DNA of 64,000 bases. It comes from Bacillus sp. THAF10. Its GTDB lineage: Bacteria > Bacillota > Bacilli > Bacillales > Bacillaceae_I. Numbering within the stretch: position 1 is the first letter of the stretch; each line of letters opens with the position of its first letter. The notes under the pieces are model-generated. The model was not told the DNA's origin. It saw only the letters and a list, made by a program, of their open reading frames with translations, and did no database searches. The stretch is taken from assembly GCF_009363695.1 (NCBI RefSeq), contig NZ_CP045403.1:2708001-2772000 (forward strand), in the 5' to 3' direction. The position numbers and the translations under genes are program-made. This document shows, one piece after another, positions 28,223 through 38,184 of the stretch.

Positions 28223-30526
28223 TTATGGTCGCACCGTGGAAAAGGTTCCATTCTCTTGGGTAAATTCAAAGATAATCGCCCCGTGTACATCTGTTCGATA
28301 TATCTTGGAATTTATTTGTTGTAATCGCTCAAGAACTTCTTGATGAGGATGCCCAAAGCGATTGTTTCTGCCAGCTGAGATGATGTTCACCTGGGGCTTA
28401 ATGTGATTTACAAAGCTTTCATTGGTAGACGTTTTGCTTCCATGATGACCGGCTTTCAAAACATCTGCTTTTAGCAAAGGGTAATGACGTAATAAATCGG
28501 TCTCTCCCTCTTCTTCGATATCTCCAGTAAACAACCATGTCAGCCCACCAAGCTCAGCTAATATTACAATGGAAGCATTATTTTTGTTTTCGTATTCCCT
28601 TTCAGGATGTAAAAAAAGGAAACTTCCACCCTTTCTTTCCCATCCCTCATCAGGAATAGCTTCATGAATAGCAACGTTTCTTTTCGATGCCTCTTGAAGA
28701 ATTTCCGCTTCCAAGTCACTTGCTCCAAAGCCTTTTGGAACAACCAACGCCTCCATGTCAACTTCTCCCCAAAGACTGTCTACGTTTCCGATATGATCAT
28801 AATCGCCGTGAGTCAAAATCAACTTATCGAGCTTCCTCACTCCTTCTGCCCTTAAAAAAGGAAGAAGCACATCCCTGCCACTGTTAAATTCTTTTCTTCG
28901 TTGCTTCCACTCTTCCGTCTGAAAAGGAAACGTTCCCCCAGTATCAATTAAATACTTCCCCTGATTATATGGGAGGCTAATGTAAATGGCGTCTCCTTGT
29001 CCGATATCAACCACAATCACTTTCCCTGTTGGTAGAAATAACCCTATATGAAAGTGTAGCAAAAGGACAACAACAAACCCTATTGCCCCAAGGTATTTTT
29101 TCCCCACCTCCCACTGATAAAAAAACATGAGGATAGCAACAACATAAATGGATAAAAACCAAAAAGGCGGCTTTCCAAATACAAATGTTCCAAAGTCAAG
29201 ATTATCAAAATAAGCGGCAACAAGATTCATCAATTGTAGTGGAAAGGAAAGTAAAGGTAGTAAGAATGGCAAGAGTGTTGGCTGAATTAGCAACACAATA
29301 TAAAGTAAGAAGGATAGAGGCAAGACAAAAACAGAAAAAAAAGGCACAAATAGGACGTTTAAAAATGGACTCCAGATCGAAATTTGGTAAAAATGAAAAA
29401 GAAGGAGAGGTAAAGATGCCACTTGGGCAACGAAGCTAACCAAAAAAAGTTGTATTACCCTGTTTTGAACGATGGCAATTTTTCTTGAGAACAACAATAA
29501 AGCTAAGCATACTGTAAATGACAATTGAAAACCGACATGATAAAGGTAATAGGGGCTTATGATTAAAACAACGATGCATGTCACTCCTATAGTATCAAGT
29601 GACAACACTTTTTTCCTCAAACACAAAAGTAATAGCACAATACCTGTCATGGTAGCCGCTCTCATGACAGATGGAGCCGCACCTGTTAACAACACGTAGA
29701 CAGGAAGTAGCAAAAGAAGAAAAACTTGAACAGTCTGCCTAGTAAAACCTACTCTTACTCCAATGTAAAAGGCAGCAACAGTGATGATACCGACATGCAG
29801 ACCTGAAATAGCAAGAAGGTGAACAAGACCCAGGTCCTGATAGGAGTCTAATATTTCTTTTTCTAGAAAATATCGCTCCCCAAATACCAAAGAAATAAGA
29901 AAACCGTCAACAGGATTTTCTACGTTGGCTAAAATTGTTTGGATGGCGTTTTCCCTTATACTTTGCAATTTCATACGGAAACTTTTCGTTGGTGGACTTT
30001 TACAGGATTCTGGTTGGTTTTTTAATGTGAAAATCCAGTGAATGCCTTGTTCGTAGAGGTAATTTTGATAGTGGAATGCATGAGGATTGGTGGGTGGAGA
30101 TGGCTCTTTTAAGGTGCCTAACCATTGACATTCTAAGCCAATTTCAAAAGCAGCAAATGATTCTTGTGGATTTTGTCGATAATACTCTACTTGAAGCTTT
30201 TCTTCTTGACTGCTTTCCATGAGAAAAGACCATTTATCACCATCTACCCGTAACGGGGAAATGACCTTCCCCATAATCATGTTCTCATCTTCTAAATGCT
30301 TTGTTACGTTATTTTTGTCTAGAATAAACATATATCCTATAAAAAAAACGCAAGTAAGAATTAGAAACGGAAACAGCTTTCGATAAGTTTGTTTCTTCTG
30401 GTAAAACCATATACCATACACAATTAAAATAGACAAAAGTCCCCAGTGAAAATTTGACCTGGAGACTGCAATTCCTAAGCAGGCAGCTATGGCAAAATAG
30501 ATAAACACACCATTGTGCTTTTTCAC
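28223..30526 (-). CDS. comEC: DNA uptake channel protein ComEC
   Basis: A 767-residue membrane protein that carries transforming DNA across the membrane. N-terminal membrane segments and an OB-like loop are followed by the competence domain (LVHLLAISGLHVGI near 228-241) with many helices, and a C-terminal metallo-beta-lactamase-like domain with LTHGDYDHIGN and LKAGHHGSKTS. GTG start (30526) overlaps the comEB stop by 4 bp. Full length compared with B. subtilis ComEC, so competence may be functional. Confidence 0.95.
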   Translation of the reverse strand: MKKHNGVFIYFAIAACLGIAVSRSNFHWGLLSILIVYGIWFYQKKQTYRKLFPFLILTCVFFIGYMFILDKNNVTKHLEDENMIMGKVISPLRVDGDKWSFLMESSQEEKLQVEYYRQNPQESFAAFEIGLECQWLGTLKEPSPPTNPHAFHYQNYLYEQGIHWIFTLKNQPESCKSPPTKSFRMKLQSIRENAIQTILANVENPVDGFLISLVFGERYFLEKEILDSYQDLGLVHLLAISGLHVGIITVAAFYIGVRVGFTRQTVQVFLLLLLPVYVLLTGAAPSVMRAATMTGIVLLLLCLRKKVLSLDTIGVTCIVVLIISPYYLYHVGFQLSFTVCLALLLFSRKIAIVQNRVIQLFLVSFVAQVASLPLLLFHFYQISIWSPFLNVLFVPFFSVFVLPLSFLLYIVLLIQPTLLPFLLPLLSFPLQLMNLVAAYFDNLDFGTFVFGKPPFWFLSIYVVAILMFFYQWEVGKKYLGAIGFVVVLLLHFHIGLFLPTGKVIVVDIGQGDAIYISLPYNQGKYLIDTGGTFPFQTEEWKQRRKEFNSGRDVLLPFLRAEGVRKLDKLILTHGDYDHIGNVDSLWGEVDMEALVVPKGFGASDLEAEILQEASKRNVAIHEAIPDEGWERKGGSFLFLHPEREYENKNNASIVILAELGGLTWLFTGDIEEEGETDLLRHYPLLKADVLKAGHHGSKTSTNESFVNHIKPQVNIISAGRNNRFGHPHQEVLERLQQINSKIYRTDVHGAIIFEFTQENGTFSTVRP

Positions 30527-30999
30527 CTTCTGCTTCCTTCATGACTAAAAAGCGCTGCCTGTATAACTCCTTCGTCTAGCTTAACAGATTCCACATGGAC
30601 ATTTGCTTTTTCAAACATTTCAATGGCATAAGGGTGGTTCTTATAGTCTACTGCATAATAAACGGACTTTATCCCAGCTTGAATGATGGCTTTACAGCAA
30701 TGCAAGCAAGGAAAATGAGTGACATAAATTTCCGACCCCTCTGTTGGAACGCCGAATTTGGAGCACTGCAAGAGCGCATTCATCTCTGCATGTATGGTTC
30801 TTACACAATGATTGTCAATCACATAACACCCTTCATCTATACAATGCACACCACCTGCAATGGACCCGTTATATCCGCCAGCAATGATACGCTTGTCCCT
30901 CACAATGGTTGCCCCAACAGCTAGACGTGTGCACGTACTTCTTAGTGCGAGTAAATGACTTTGTGCCATGAAATATTGATCCCAAGAAATTCTGCTCAA
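30523..30999 (-). CDS. comEB: ComEB, dCMP deaminase-like protein
   Basis: A 158-residue member of the cytidine/deoxycytidylate deaminase family with zinc motifs TIHAEMNAL and PCLHCCKAI. TTG at 30999 is preferred: it follows GGGGG with 7-nt spacing and gives the family start (SRISWDQYFMAQ). In B. subtilis comEB lies in the comE operon but is dispensable for DNA uptake. Confidence 0.93.
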   Translation of the reverse strand: MSRISWDQYFMAQSHLLALRSTCTRLAVGATIVRDKRIIAGGYNGSIAGGVHCIDEGCYVIDNHCVRTIHAEMNALLQCSKFGVPTEGSEIYVTHFPCLHCCKAIIQAGIKSVYYAVDYKNHPYAIEMFEKANVHVESVKLDEGVIQAALFSHEGSRR

Positions 31000-31056
31000 T
31001 CTTATTCCCCCAATCATTCTTCACCATTCTAGTGTAGCGGCAAAACTCGTAATTGG

Positions 31057-31689
31057 TCAATCCGTAACAGTAATCTCTTCCTGTATACTTTCAAGGGATT
31101 TCTGACCAATTCCTGTTACATTTACAAGATCCTCAATATCTTTAAAGAAACCATGCTTTTCCCGATATTCAATAATGGCTTTAGCTTTTGCTGGCCCAAT
31201 CCCGCTTAAGGTCACCAGTTCCCCTTCTGATGCGGTATTAATGTTTATTTTTCCACTATTAGTATCACTACTTTTCTTTTCATGGATAATGGGGTTTTCT
31301 TCTCCAATCTTAGGTACATACAACACCATTTCATCTGTTAATACTGCTGCTAAATTTACGAGATCCGTATCAGCCTCGAGGAGAAAACCTCCTGCACGTT
31401 CAACAGCATCCACCACCCGTTCCCCTTGTTTCATTTGAAACACACCTGGGTTTTTTACGGCACCTTTTACATCAATCATAATTTCCGTGGTTGGCTGTTT
31501 GGTCTCATCTAAATTTTCTTCACTTTCTTTCTCTTCTTGTTGAGCCTCATCAAGCAAATATGTCATAGGTGCTACTTCTTCCTCTTCCTTAGATGGGGTT
31601 GTTTGTGACCAGATGATAAATACAGCTACTCCTAATGCAATGATAACTCCAATAATCTTACTTTTATGAAGAAGCCAGATTTCCGTCAA
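31057..31689 (-). CDS. comEA: Competence DNA receptor ComEA
   Basis: A 210-residue membrane-anchored DNA-binding protein. An N-terminal membrane helix (about 8-27) is followed by an acidic linker, a SLBB-type domain (MIDVKGAVKNPGVFQM, about 71-86) and two helix-hairpin-helix motifs at the C-terminus (INTASEGELVTLSGIGPAKA and DLVNVTGIGQKSLESI). TTG start (31689) behind AGAAGGTGAG. It heads comEA-comEB-comEC, divergent from comER. Confidence 0.95.
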   Translation of the reverse strand: MTEIWLLHKSKIIGVIIALGVAVFIIWSQTTPSKEEEEVAPMTYLLDEAQQEEKESEENLDETKQPTTEIMIDVKGAVKNPGVFQMKQGERVVDAVERAGGFLLEADTDLVNLAAVLTDEMVLYVPKIGEENPIIHEKKSSDTNSGKININTASEGELVTLSGIGPAKAKAIIEYREKHGFFKDIEDLVNVTGIGQKSLESIQEEITVTD

Positions 31690-31770
31690 TATTACTCACC
31701 TTCTATTCATATTACTGTTTTTTCGTTCATATAGTTTATGAGAAACGTTTGCTTAAAGGAGGGGAAAATA

Positions 31771-32589
31771 ATGAAAATTGGAATGATTGGAACAGGAAAC
31801 ATGGGGAAAATCCTGATAGAATCGTTTATTGATTCGAGTGCCGTACCTCCTGAACAATTCACGATTACAAATCGCTCGTTACAAAAGGCGTATCATATAC
31901 AAGAAAAATATGAGGATATTGTTGTGGCTGAAACTCCTAAAGAAGTAGTAATCCATTCAGATATCATTTTTTTATGTGTCAAACCACTGGATATGCACCC
32001 CCTTTTAGAAGAAATTAATTCTTGTTTAACTCCTGAAAAATGTGTAATTTCTATCACTAGTCCCGTATCTGTTCGGCAATTGCAAGCAATTGTTAGTTGT
32101 CAGGTAGCAAGGATTATTCCAAGTATCACAAACCGAGCATTGTCTGGGGTCACGTTGATTACTTTTGGCGATAACTTGTGTGAGGAGTATAAGGACTTTC
32201 TTTTACAAATATGCTCGAACATCTCTACCCCGATTCACATTGAGGAGAATGTCACAAGAGTCGCTTCCGATATTGTCAGCTGTGGTCCTGCTTTTTTTAG
32301 TTACATTTTACAGCGTTTTATTGACGGGGCAGTGAGCGAAACGGCGATCAGCAAAGAGCAAGCGACGGATTTAGCCTCTCAAATGATCATTGGGATGGGT
32401 AAGCTAATCGAAAAGGATATTTACACATTGCAAACATTACAAGAAAAGGTTTGTGTAAAAGGCGGTGTGACCGGGGAAGGAATTAAAGTACTCGAAGGTG
32501 AGCTTGGCGATGTGTTTCATCATTTGATTCAAAAAACACATGAGAAGTTTGCAGAAGACCTTACAGAAGTAAAAAAACAATTTCAATAA
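31771..32589 (+). CDS. comER: ComER, pyrroline-5-carboxylate reductase-like protein
   Basis: A 272-residue Rossmann protein related to ProC; GMIGTGNMGKIL is the dinucleotide-binding motif and CVKGGVTGEGIKVLE the C-terminal P5CR signature. The ATG at 31771 follows AAAGGAGGGG. It lies divergent from comEA as in B. subtilis, where it is not needed for competence. A metabolic role in proline formation is possible but not shown by context. Confidence 0.93.
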   Translation: MKIGMIGTGNMGKILIESFIDSSAVPPEQFTITNRSLQKAYHIQEKYEDIVVAETPKEVVIHSDIIFLCVKPLDMHPLLEEINSCLTPEKCVISITSPVSVRQLQAIVSCQVARIIPSITNRALSGVTLITFGDNLCEEYKDFLLQICSNISTPIHIEENVTRVASDIVSCGPAFFSYILQRFIDGAVSETAISKEQATDLASQMIIGMGKLIEKDIYTLQTLQEKVCVKGGVTGEGIKVLEGELGDVFHHLIQKTHEKFAEDLTEVKKQFQ

Positions 32590-32642
32590 CCTTATTCTCC
32601 AATGTTAGACAAATCCCTGCATGTTTTTTAAAAAAGCTTTTT

Positions 32643-32684
32643 TCTTACCTATACGCAAGTAACAAAGTTTACGAAAACAGCCTT
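32643..32684 (-). repeat. MITE-like element, partial copy
   Basis: On the minus strand the sequence starts AAGGCTGTTTTCGTAAACTT and continues GTTACTTGCGTATAGGTAAG, matching one end of the elements at 21099 and 37941. The rest of the element is absent, so this is a truncated copy beside the yqeM terminator. Confidence 0.7.
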
Positions 32685-32691
32685 CAAAAAA

Positions 32692-32721
32692 AATAGGCCC
32701 CTCATATTGAGGGGCCTATTT
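32692..32721 (-). terminator. Terminator of the aroE-yqeM cluster
   Basis: AATAGGCCCCTC pairs with GAGGGGCCTATT, followed by a T tract on the minus strand. It overlaps the yqeM stop codon. Confidence 0.88.
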
Positions 32722-33468
32722 TTGTGCAACGAAAAATACTCTCTCTGCATATTCCTCCAAATGTTCGGTGGAGAAATCACCAGTCACAGCTAAAACGGTA
32801 AAACCGGCTTCCAAAAGCCAGCTTTTATATATTTCAACAGGAAACGTTCGCTGTTTATGTAATTCATTAAATCTTTGGTAGGTGTCCCTATGTTCCTCTT
32901 GTACAAAAAATGATAAGTCATGCTCCACACTGTTAGGATGCTCTCCAGGAAAGCTGTTCCAAATATAAGCAACCTCTTCGTCATCACTAGCAAACGTGTT
33001 GTTCATAAATATTTGTGACATTTTGTATATGGAATGAACATCAAAAAAGAACAGACCACCTTTTTTCAGCTGACGATAAACAGCCTGAAAAGTTTGTTGC
33101 GTATCTGCCTCTGTTTGTAGATAATTGATGGAATCACAAAATATAGTCACACAATCAGTTCCTGAAAAACCATCAAGCTCTGCCATATTTTGTTCAAAAA
33201 AGGTAATGGAAGCTCCAGCTTTTTCTGCTTTTTCTTGCGCGACAGTTAGCATACTCTCTGAAAGGTCCACGCCAGAAACTTTCCAGCCTTCTTTTGCAAA
33301 ACGCAGTGCTAACTCCCCTGTGCCACAGCCCACATCCAAAACGGTAAAGCCTCTGGATAAGTCTGTTAGATGTCGTTCTTTCATCGTGCGTACGAATGAA
33401 ACCCAATTGTCGTATGGGACATCCTGCATCAGGTGGTCATAAACGTAAGCAAAATGTTCATATGCCAT
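32716..33468 (-). CDS. yqeM: YqeM, SAM-dependent methyltransferase
   Basis: A 250-residue class I methyltransferase with motif I VLDVGCGTGELALRFA (about 43-58) and acidic motif II GVDLSESML. The substrate is unknown. It starts 1 bp after the rsfS stop and closes the yqeH-aroE-yqeI-nadD-yqeK-rsfS-yqeM cluster. Confidence 0.92.
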   Translation of the reverse strand: MAYEHFAYVYDHLMQDVPYDNWVSFVRTMKERHLTDLSRGFTVLDVGCGTGELALRFAKEGWKVSGVDLSESMLTVAQEKAEKAGASITFFEQNMAELDGFSGTDCVTIFCDSINYLQTEADTQQTFQAVYRQLKKGGLFFFDVHSIYKMSQIFMNNTFASDDEEVAYIWNSFPGEHPNSVEHDLSFFVQEEHRDTYQRFNELHKQRTFPVEIYKSWLLEAGFTVLAVTGDFSTEHLEEYAERVFFVAQK

Positions 33469-33469
33469 G

Positions 33470-33820
33470 TTAAGCTAAACCAATTTCTATGTTTTCGCGG
33501 GTAGCATCTCCCCAAAGACGTTCCAGATTGTAATAACCACGCTCATCACGATGGAACACATGTACAACAACATCTCCCAGATCCACTAGAATCCAGCGAG
33601 CTTCATCAAAGCCCTCCATTCTGCGGACTTGTTGTCCTATTTCCTCTGCTGCTTCCTTTACCGCACGGGCGATTGCCTGCACTTGCTTATCAGAATTACC
33701 ATGACAAATGAGAAAATAGTCGGAAACAAGGGAAATTCCCTGCATATTTAATGCTACCAACTCTTCTGCTCGTTTGCTGTCAGCAGCCTTTGCTGCAAGC
33801 TGTAATAATTCATTTGACAT
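33470..33820 (-). CDS. rsfS: Ribosomal silencing factor RsfS
   Basis: A 116-residue protein (YqeL) that binds L14 and blocks subunit joining when nutrients are scarce. The family motifs ISLVSDYFLICHGNSDKQV, DEARWILVDLGDVVVHVF and YYNLERLWGDA are all present. Immediately follows yqeK. Confidence 0.96.
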   Translation of the reverse strand: MSNELLQLAAKAADSKRAEELVALNMQGISLVSDYFLICHGNSDKQVQAIARAVKEAAEEIGQQVRRMEGFDEARWILVDLGDVVVHVFHRDERGYYNLERLWGDATRENIEIGLA

Positions 33821-34399
33821 TTATGTTAACTTCCTTTCTTTTACCTTCATTGTCATATCATTATATGCATGAAACGTATCTGGGTAAATGGGCTGATTTC
33901 TTTGTAACAAGAATAATATAGTATTTTTCATCGCCTGAACAACGGCAATATCTAGCGAATTCTTTGCCGATTCCCTTACTACTTCTACACCAGGAAAATC
34001 ACGACTAGGTTCTATATAATCCGCTACATACAATACCTTGTCTAAAGGACTCATATTTATTTTGCCCGAAGTATGGCATCTAATAGCCTCTAAAATCTCT
34101 TCGTCATCTATTCCTGCTTCCATTTTCACAAGGTAAGCTCCAACTGGGGCATGCCATAATTCATCATGATGCTGCAGAAGGTCTTGGGGCATTTTTTGAT
34201 CAATGATAATTTGCCTCATCTCTTCCTTATTACGAAACTTGGCATAATCATGGAAAATAGCTGCAAGTTCGGCTTTTTTCACATCCACTTTATTTCTTTT
34301 TGCTAATTCTACAGCGGTATTTAACACCCCTATTGTGTGATCATACCTTTTCGGTGTGAGCTGTTCTTTGACCATTTGTAACGCTTTCTCTCTATCCAT
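33821..34399 (-). CDS. yqeK: HD-domain Ap4A hydrolase YqeK
   Basis: A 192-residue HD-domain hydrolase that splits symmetrical diadenosine tetraphosphate into two ADP. The motif [12 protein letters not shown], the HD pair in [10 protein letters not shown] (about 50) and the later [24 protein letters not shown] are typical. The start overlaps the nadD end by 8 bp. Confidence 0.94.
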   Translation of the reverse strand: MDREKALQMVKEQLTPKRYDHTIGVLNTAVELAKRNKVDVKKAELAAIFHDYAKFRNKEEMRQIIIDQKMPQDLLQHHDELWHAPVGAYLVKMEAGIDDEEILEAIRCHTSGKINMSPLDKVLYVADYIEPSRDFPGVEVVRESAKNSLDIAVVQAMKNTILFLLQRNQPIYPDTFHAYNDMTMKVKERKLT

Positions 34400-34958
34400 A
34401 CAGCTGTTTCTCCTCTATTATTTCTCTTACACCATCTGGTACAAAATATTGAGAGGTCCAACCATCCTTGATGCGAGAGCGTATCAACGTTGAAGAAATA
34501 TCAAGCTGGGGTGCTTCCACCTCTAGTATTCGATAAGATGTTTGAAAGGTATATCCTGGACGCTTTACCCCAACAAAGCTAACTATATCTAGAAGCTGAT
34601 CAATCTTGTACCATTTTGGCAAGAATTCCACCATATCAGCACCAATGATAAAATAAAACTGTTTATCACGATGCTTTTCTTTTAGCAATACCATTGTATC
34701 ATATGTATAGGAGGGACCCTCCCTCATAAGCTCTATCGTCTCCACTTTAAAAAAGGGATTCGAGTGAGTGGCTGCTTCTAACAACTTTACCCTGGTTTCA
34801 GAAGAGGTGATCGAATCCATTTGTTTATGAGGAGGAATATGGTTTGGCATAAACCAAATTTCATCGAGCGCTAATTTCTCTCGCACATTGGTTGCTATGA
34901 TAAGATGTCCCATATGCGGCGGGTCAAAGGTGCCCCCGATGATACCGATTTTCTTCAA
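34392..34958 (-). CDS. nadD: Nicotinate-mononucleotide adenylyltransferase
   Basis: A 188-residue nucleotidyltransferase making deamido-NAD in NAD biosynthesis. [12 protein letters not shown] carries the HxGH motif and the C-terminal ISSTLIRSR is the second signature. The frame is open 28 codons further upstream, but TTG at 34958 has GGAGGG at 6 nt and gives the family N-terminus KKIGIIGG. Confidence 0.95.
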   Translation of the reverse strand: MKKIGIIGGTFDPPHMGHLIIATNVREKLALDEIWFMPNHIPPHKQMDSITSSETRVKLLEAATHSNPFFKVETIELMREGPSYTYDTMVLLKEKHRDKQFYFIIGADMVEFLPKWYKIDQLLDIVSFVGVKRPGYTFQTSYRILEVEAPQLDISSTLIRSRIKDGWTSQYFVPDGVREIIEEKQLYG

Positions 34959-34977
34959 ACGAATCCCTCCATAAAGA

Positions 34978-35271
34978 TTATCTTGGTAATACGATTTGTT
35001 TATTTTCCTTTGATTGTTTATACAGAATGATGGTATTGCCAATCACTTGAACAAGCTCTGCTTTTGTTCCTTTAACAAGCTCCTCAGCTACCTCTTTACG
35101 GTCATCTTCACAGTTTTGAAGAACGCTTACCTTTAACAGTTCACGTACTTCTAACGCCTCAGAAATTTGCTTTGTCATGTTTTCGTTGACGCCACCCTTT
35201 CCTACTTGAAAGATCGGGTCAAGATGATGTGCCTCCGCACGTAAAAATCTTTTTTGTTTACCTGTTAACAT
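34978..35271 (-). CDS. yqeI: CRM-domain RNA-binding protein YhbY/YqeI
   Basis: A 97-residue protein consisting of one CRM domain with the GKGG loop ([13 protein letters not shown]), involved in 50S assembly in related bacteria. It overlaps the aroE end by 7 bp. Confidence 0.94.
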   Translation of the reverse strand: MLTGKQKRFLRAEAHHLDPIFQVGKGGVNENMTKQISEALEVRELLKVSVLQNCEDDRKEVAEELVKGTKAELVQVIGNTIILYKQSKENKQIVLPR

Positions 35272-36101
35272 GGTTTTCCTCCTAGTTTATCCAATACTAT
35301 TTGTTCCATTTTCTTTGTATTTGAGAAAGTTCCTGTCCAAAGTTCAAATGCAAGGGCTGCTTGATACACAAACATTCCAACCCCGTTTTGAATGAAAGCT
35401 CCCTGTTGTTCTGCATCTTGAAGCAATTTTGTTTTCAAAGGATTATAAATGATATCACTTACGATGGCACCTTCACGAAAAACCCCATTTGGAAAAGGGG
35501 ATTCATCTATAGCTGGATACATACCTACAGATGTTGTTTGAATAACAATATCGAACGTTGAAAGTTGCCCTTGGGCTTCTTGTACCGTAAGACTTGTGGA
35601 AATCTGCTCTAATCCAAATTCTTCAAGTAATTCTTGTGCTTTTGCAGCCGTGCGATTACATACAGTAATATGCACATCCTTTTCCGCTGCAAGTGTATAT
35701 AAAATCGCTCGTGCTGCTCCACCTGCACCAATAATAAGGATATTCTTTCCCTCAGGATTTACTTTTTCCTTTAAAGCCCGTACATACCCTTGTCCATCTG
35801 TATTATAGCCGATAAATCGACCCTCGTGATTGACTACTGTGTTTACAGCACCTATTTTCCTTGCTGCTATATCCACCTCATCCAAAAGGGGAAGGATTGC
35901 TTCTTTGTGAGGGATGGTGACGTTAAAGCCACCTGCACCAAGTGCTTTCATTCCATCTACAGCAGCCTTCAATTCATTTTTTTCAACATGAAATGCGTGG
36001 TAGTGAGCATTTATTTCATGGTGAAAAAAGGCATCGTTATGAATAAGTGGAGACATAGAGTGCGCAATAGGAGCACCTATAACACCGTATAGACTTTTCA
36101 C
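35265..36101 (-). CDS. aroE: Shikimate dehydrogenase
   Basis: A 278-residue NADPH-dependent enzyme of the shikimate pathway. The substrate site IGAPIAHSMSPLIHN and FNVTIPHKE (catalytic Lys) and the NADP loop IIGAGGAARAILY are clear. GTG at 36101 is preferred over an upstream start: GGAGGAGACGAGG precedes it and the family begins here. Between yqeH and yqeI as usual. Confidence 0.96.
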   Translation of the reverse strand: MKSLYGVIGAPIAHSMSPLIHNDAFFHHEINAHYHAFHVEKNELKAAVDGMKALGAGGFNVTIPHKEAILPLLDEVDIAARKIGAVNTVVNHEGRFIGYNTDGQGYVRALKEKVNPEGKNILIIGAGGAARAILYTLAAEKDVHITVCNRTAAKAQELLEEFGLEQISTSLTVQEAQGQLSTFDIVIQTTSVGMYPAIDESPFPNGVFREGAIVSDIIYNPLKTKLLQDAEQQGAFIQNGVGMFVYQAALAFELWTGTFSNTKKMEQIVLDKLGGKPC

Positions 36102-36157
36102 CCTCGTCTCCTCCCTTCTTAAAAACATTTGGCTAGGTTAAACGTCGATAATTCCAA

Positions 36158-37261
36158 TTAAATTAATGATTTTCTAATCATTACCCCAACACCTTTTGGT
36201 GCGTGAGCGATGATTTTTACGTTGGCGTCATGGATGGTAACCCAGCCTAAACCAGAGAATACAATATCTGTTTTCGGCTCTTTTACGACGAATTCATGTG
36301 CCACAAGCTCTGGGAATGAATCTTTATATGCTTCACCCGGAGGCACTAGCATATCCCCGAGATGCTCTTGATAGACATTCTCTGCGTTTTCAAGCTTGGT
36401 GCGATGAATGTATAGTTCATTCGAAACATAGCAGGTGAAAGAATTTCTCGCTCCCTTTACGAAGTCAAAACGAGCCAACCCTCCAAAAAATAAGGTTTGT
36501 CCCTCATTCAACTGGAATATCTTCGGCTTGATTTCCTTTTTGGGAGAAATATATTTCAAATCTTTTTTGTCTACATAATGAGCCATCTGATGGCGGTTGA
36601 TAATGCCTGGTGTGTCATGTAAAAAGGCACCGTTATCTAACGGAATATCGATCAAATCTAAAGTAGTACCGGGAAATTGTGACGTCGTAATCACATCTTC
36701 TTCTCCCGAGAACTCACGTATAATGCGATTAATGAAGGTGGATTTTCCAACATTCGTACAGCCAACCACATACACGTCTTCACCATTCCGATAGCTTTCA
36801 ATGGACTGTGCCAACTCTTTTACACCAATTCCCTTATCGGCGCTAATCAAAAAAACATCCTCAGGCTTTAATCCAAGTTCCTTGGCCATCTGCTTCATCC
36901 AATTGATCACCTTATTTGGCTTCACGGATTTTGGTAACAAATCTACTTTATTTCCAACTAACAGTACCTTGTTGTTCCCAACAAAGCGATGCAAACCAGG
37001 TAACCAACTTCCATCGAAGTCAAAAATATCAACAATCTTCACAACAAGCCCTTTTGTCTGACCGATGGAATTTAAAATACGAATAAAGTCATCATCTGTG
37101 AGGGACACATCTTGAATTTCATTATAATGCTTTAAACGGAAGCACCGTTTACAAATAATAGATTCCTTATCTAAAGATGATGGTGGTGCGTATCCTAATT
37201 CGTTTGGATTTTCTGTTTGAATGGCTACTCCGCATCCAATACAAACTAGCTGTTCTTCCAT
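36158..37261 (-). CDS. yqeH: Circularly permuted GTPase YqeH
   Basis: A 367-residue GTPase needed for 30S assembly. An N-terminal zinc finger (CIGCGVAIQ then CKRCF) is followed by G motifs in permuted order: G4 NKVDLLP and G5 before G1 GCTNVGKSTFIN and G3 DTPG. A C-terminal RNA-binding domain completes it. Follows yqeG by 5 bp. Confidence 0.96.
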   Translation of the reverse strand: MEEQLVCIGCGVAIQTENPNELGYAPPSSLDKESIICKRCFRLKHYNEIQDVSLTDDDFIRILNSIGQTKGLVVKIVDIFDFDGSWLPGLHRFVGNNKVLLVGNKVDLLPKSVKPNKVINWMKQMAKELGLKPEDVFLISADKGIGVKELAQSIESYRNGEDVYVVGCTNVGKSTFINRIIREFSGEEDVITTSQFPGTTLDLIDIPLDNGAFLHDTPGIINRHQMAHYVDKKDLKYISPKKEIKPKIFQLNEGQTLFFGGLARFDFVKGARNSFTCYVSNELYIHRTKLENAENVYQEHLGDMLVPPGEAYKDSFPELVAHEFVVKEPKTDIVFSGLGWVTIHDANVKIIAHAPKGVGVMIRKSLI

Positions 37262-37266
37262 ATGTG

Positions 37267-37782
37267 TTAATCCTCCCAATTAATCATCCCTTTTCGCTTC
37301 ATCCACGATAGGATGCGTCTTTCTACACGGCGGTTAAATTTTGTAATAAGTCCGTCTGTCTGGGCAACCGGAACAACGAGGATGGTATGAAGTCCAAGTC
37401 TATTTCCCCCAAGAACATCTGTTAGCAATTGATCACCAATTACAACGACCTCTTCTTTTTGTAGCTTCATTTGCTTAAGCGCTCGACGAAACGCTCTGCG
37501 CATTGGCTTTCTCGCTCCATAAATATAATTAATTTCTAGAGGATCGGAAAAGAATTTCACTCTTTTTAAGTTATTATTGGAAACAACTGTAACGGCAATG
37601 CCCGCGTCTCTCATTTCTTTGAACCATTCGATTAGTGCGGGTGTTGCTTCTGGTCTGTCCCATTCCACCAAGGTATTGTCAAGGTCTGTGATAATTCCTT
37701 TAATTCCTTTTTCTTTTAATTCCGTAGGCTTTATTTCAAACACACTCTTTACGTGCTGTGCTGGCAAAAAATACTTTATCAT
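37267..37782 (-). CDS. yqeG: HAD-superfamily phosphatase YqeG
   Basis: A 171-residue HAD-IIIA phosphatase with motif I GIITDLDNTLVEWD, motif II VVSNNN and motif III/IV VVIGDQLLTDVLGG. Its substrate is uncertain; relatives dephosphorylate phosphatidylglycerol phosphate. It heads the yqeG-yqeH-aroE cluster. Confidence 0.94.
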   Translation of the reverse strand: MIKYFLPAQHVKSVFEIKPTELKEKGIKGIITDLDNTLVEWDRPEATPALIEWFKEMRDAGIAVTVVSNNNLKRVKFFSDPLEINYIYGARKPMRRAFRRALKQMKLQKEEVVVIGDQLLTDVLGGNRLGLHTILVVPVAQTDGLITKFNRRVERRILSWMKRKGMINWED

Positions 37783-37940
37783 TCCATCACCTTCTAAACA
37801 TTTCTATCGTTATGTTTTATTATGGTCATTCAAAGGTCTACAATCCCTTTTAAACACTTTACCATCTTACCTAAATTCTTTCACTCTGTTAAGCAAATTA
37901 TTGATAAAACTCCATTAATCATGCTATTATACATTTTTTC

Positions 37941-38120
37941 AAGGATGTTTTCGCATACGTTGTTGCTAATGCGTATAGGTAAGCAACAGGTAATCAACGT
38001 TGCTGTCGTGCTCTTTTCGTGGAGGAATTATTAAATATTTTACTTTGAATAATGACTAGAAAAAGTCTTCAAGCCACTTTTTTCTTATGTGTTTAGCAAC
38101 AATCTTTTAGAAAAGACCTT
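37941..38120. repeat. MITE-like inverted-repeat element, copy 2
   Basis: 180 bp bounded by AAGGATGTTTTCGCATACG and the inverse of AAGGTCTTTTCTAAAAGATT, both running into TTGTTGCTA. Internal sequence TGTCGTGCTCTTTTCGTG and the AAAAAGTCTT/ACTTTTTTC hairpin match copy 1. No open frame of note. It sits upstream of sda, in the 650-bp gap after yqeG. Confidence 0.8.
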
Positions 38121-38184
38121 TTTTCAAACAAGATATAAGGACTTGAAAAATATTTTTCGACAAATTCCTTTGTTTTCCATCGCC

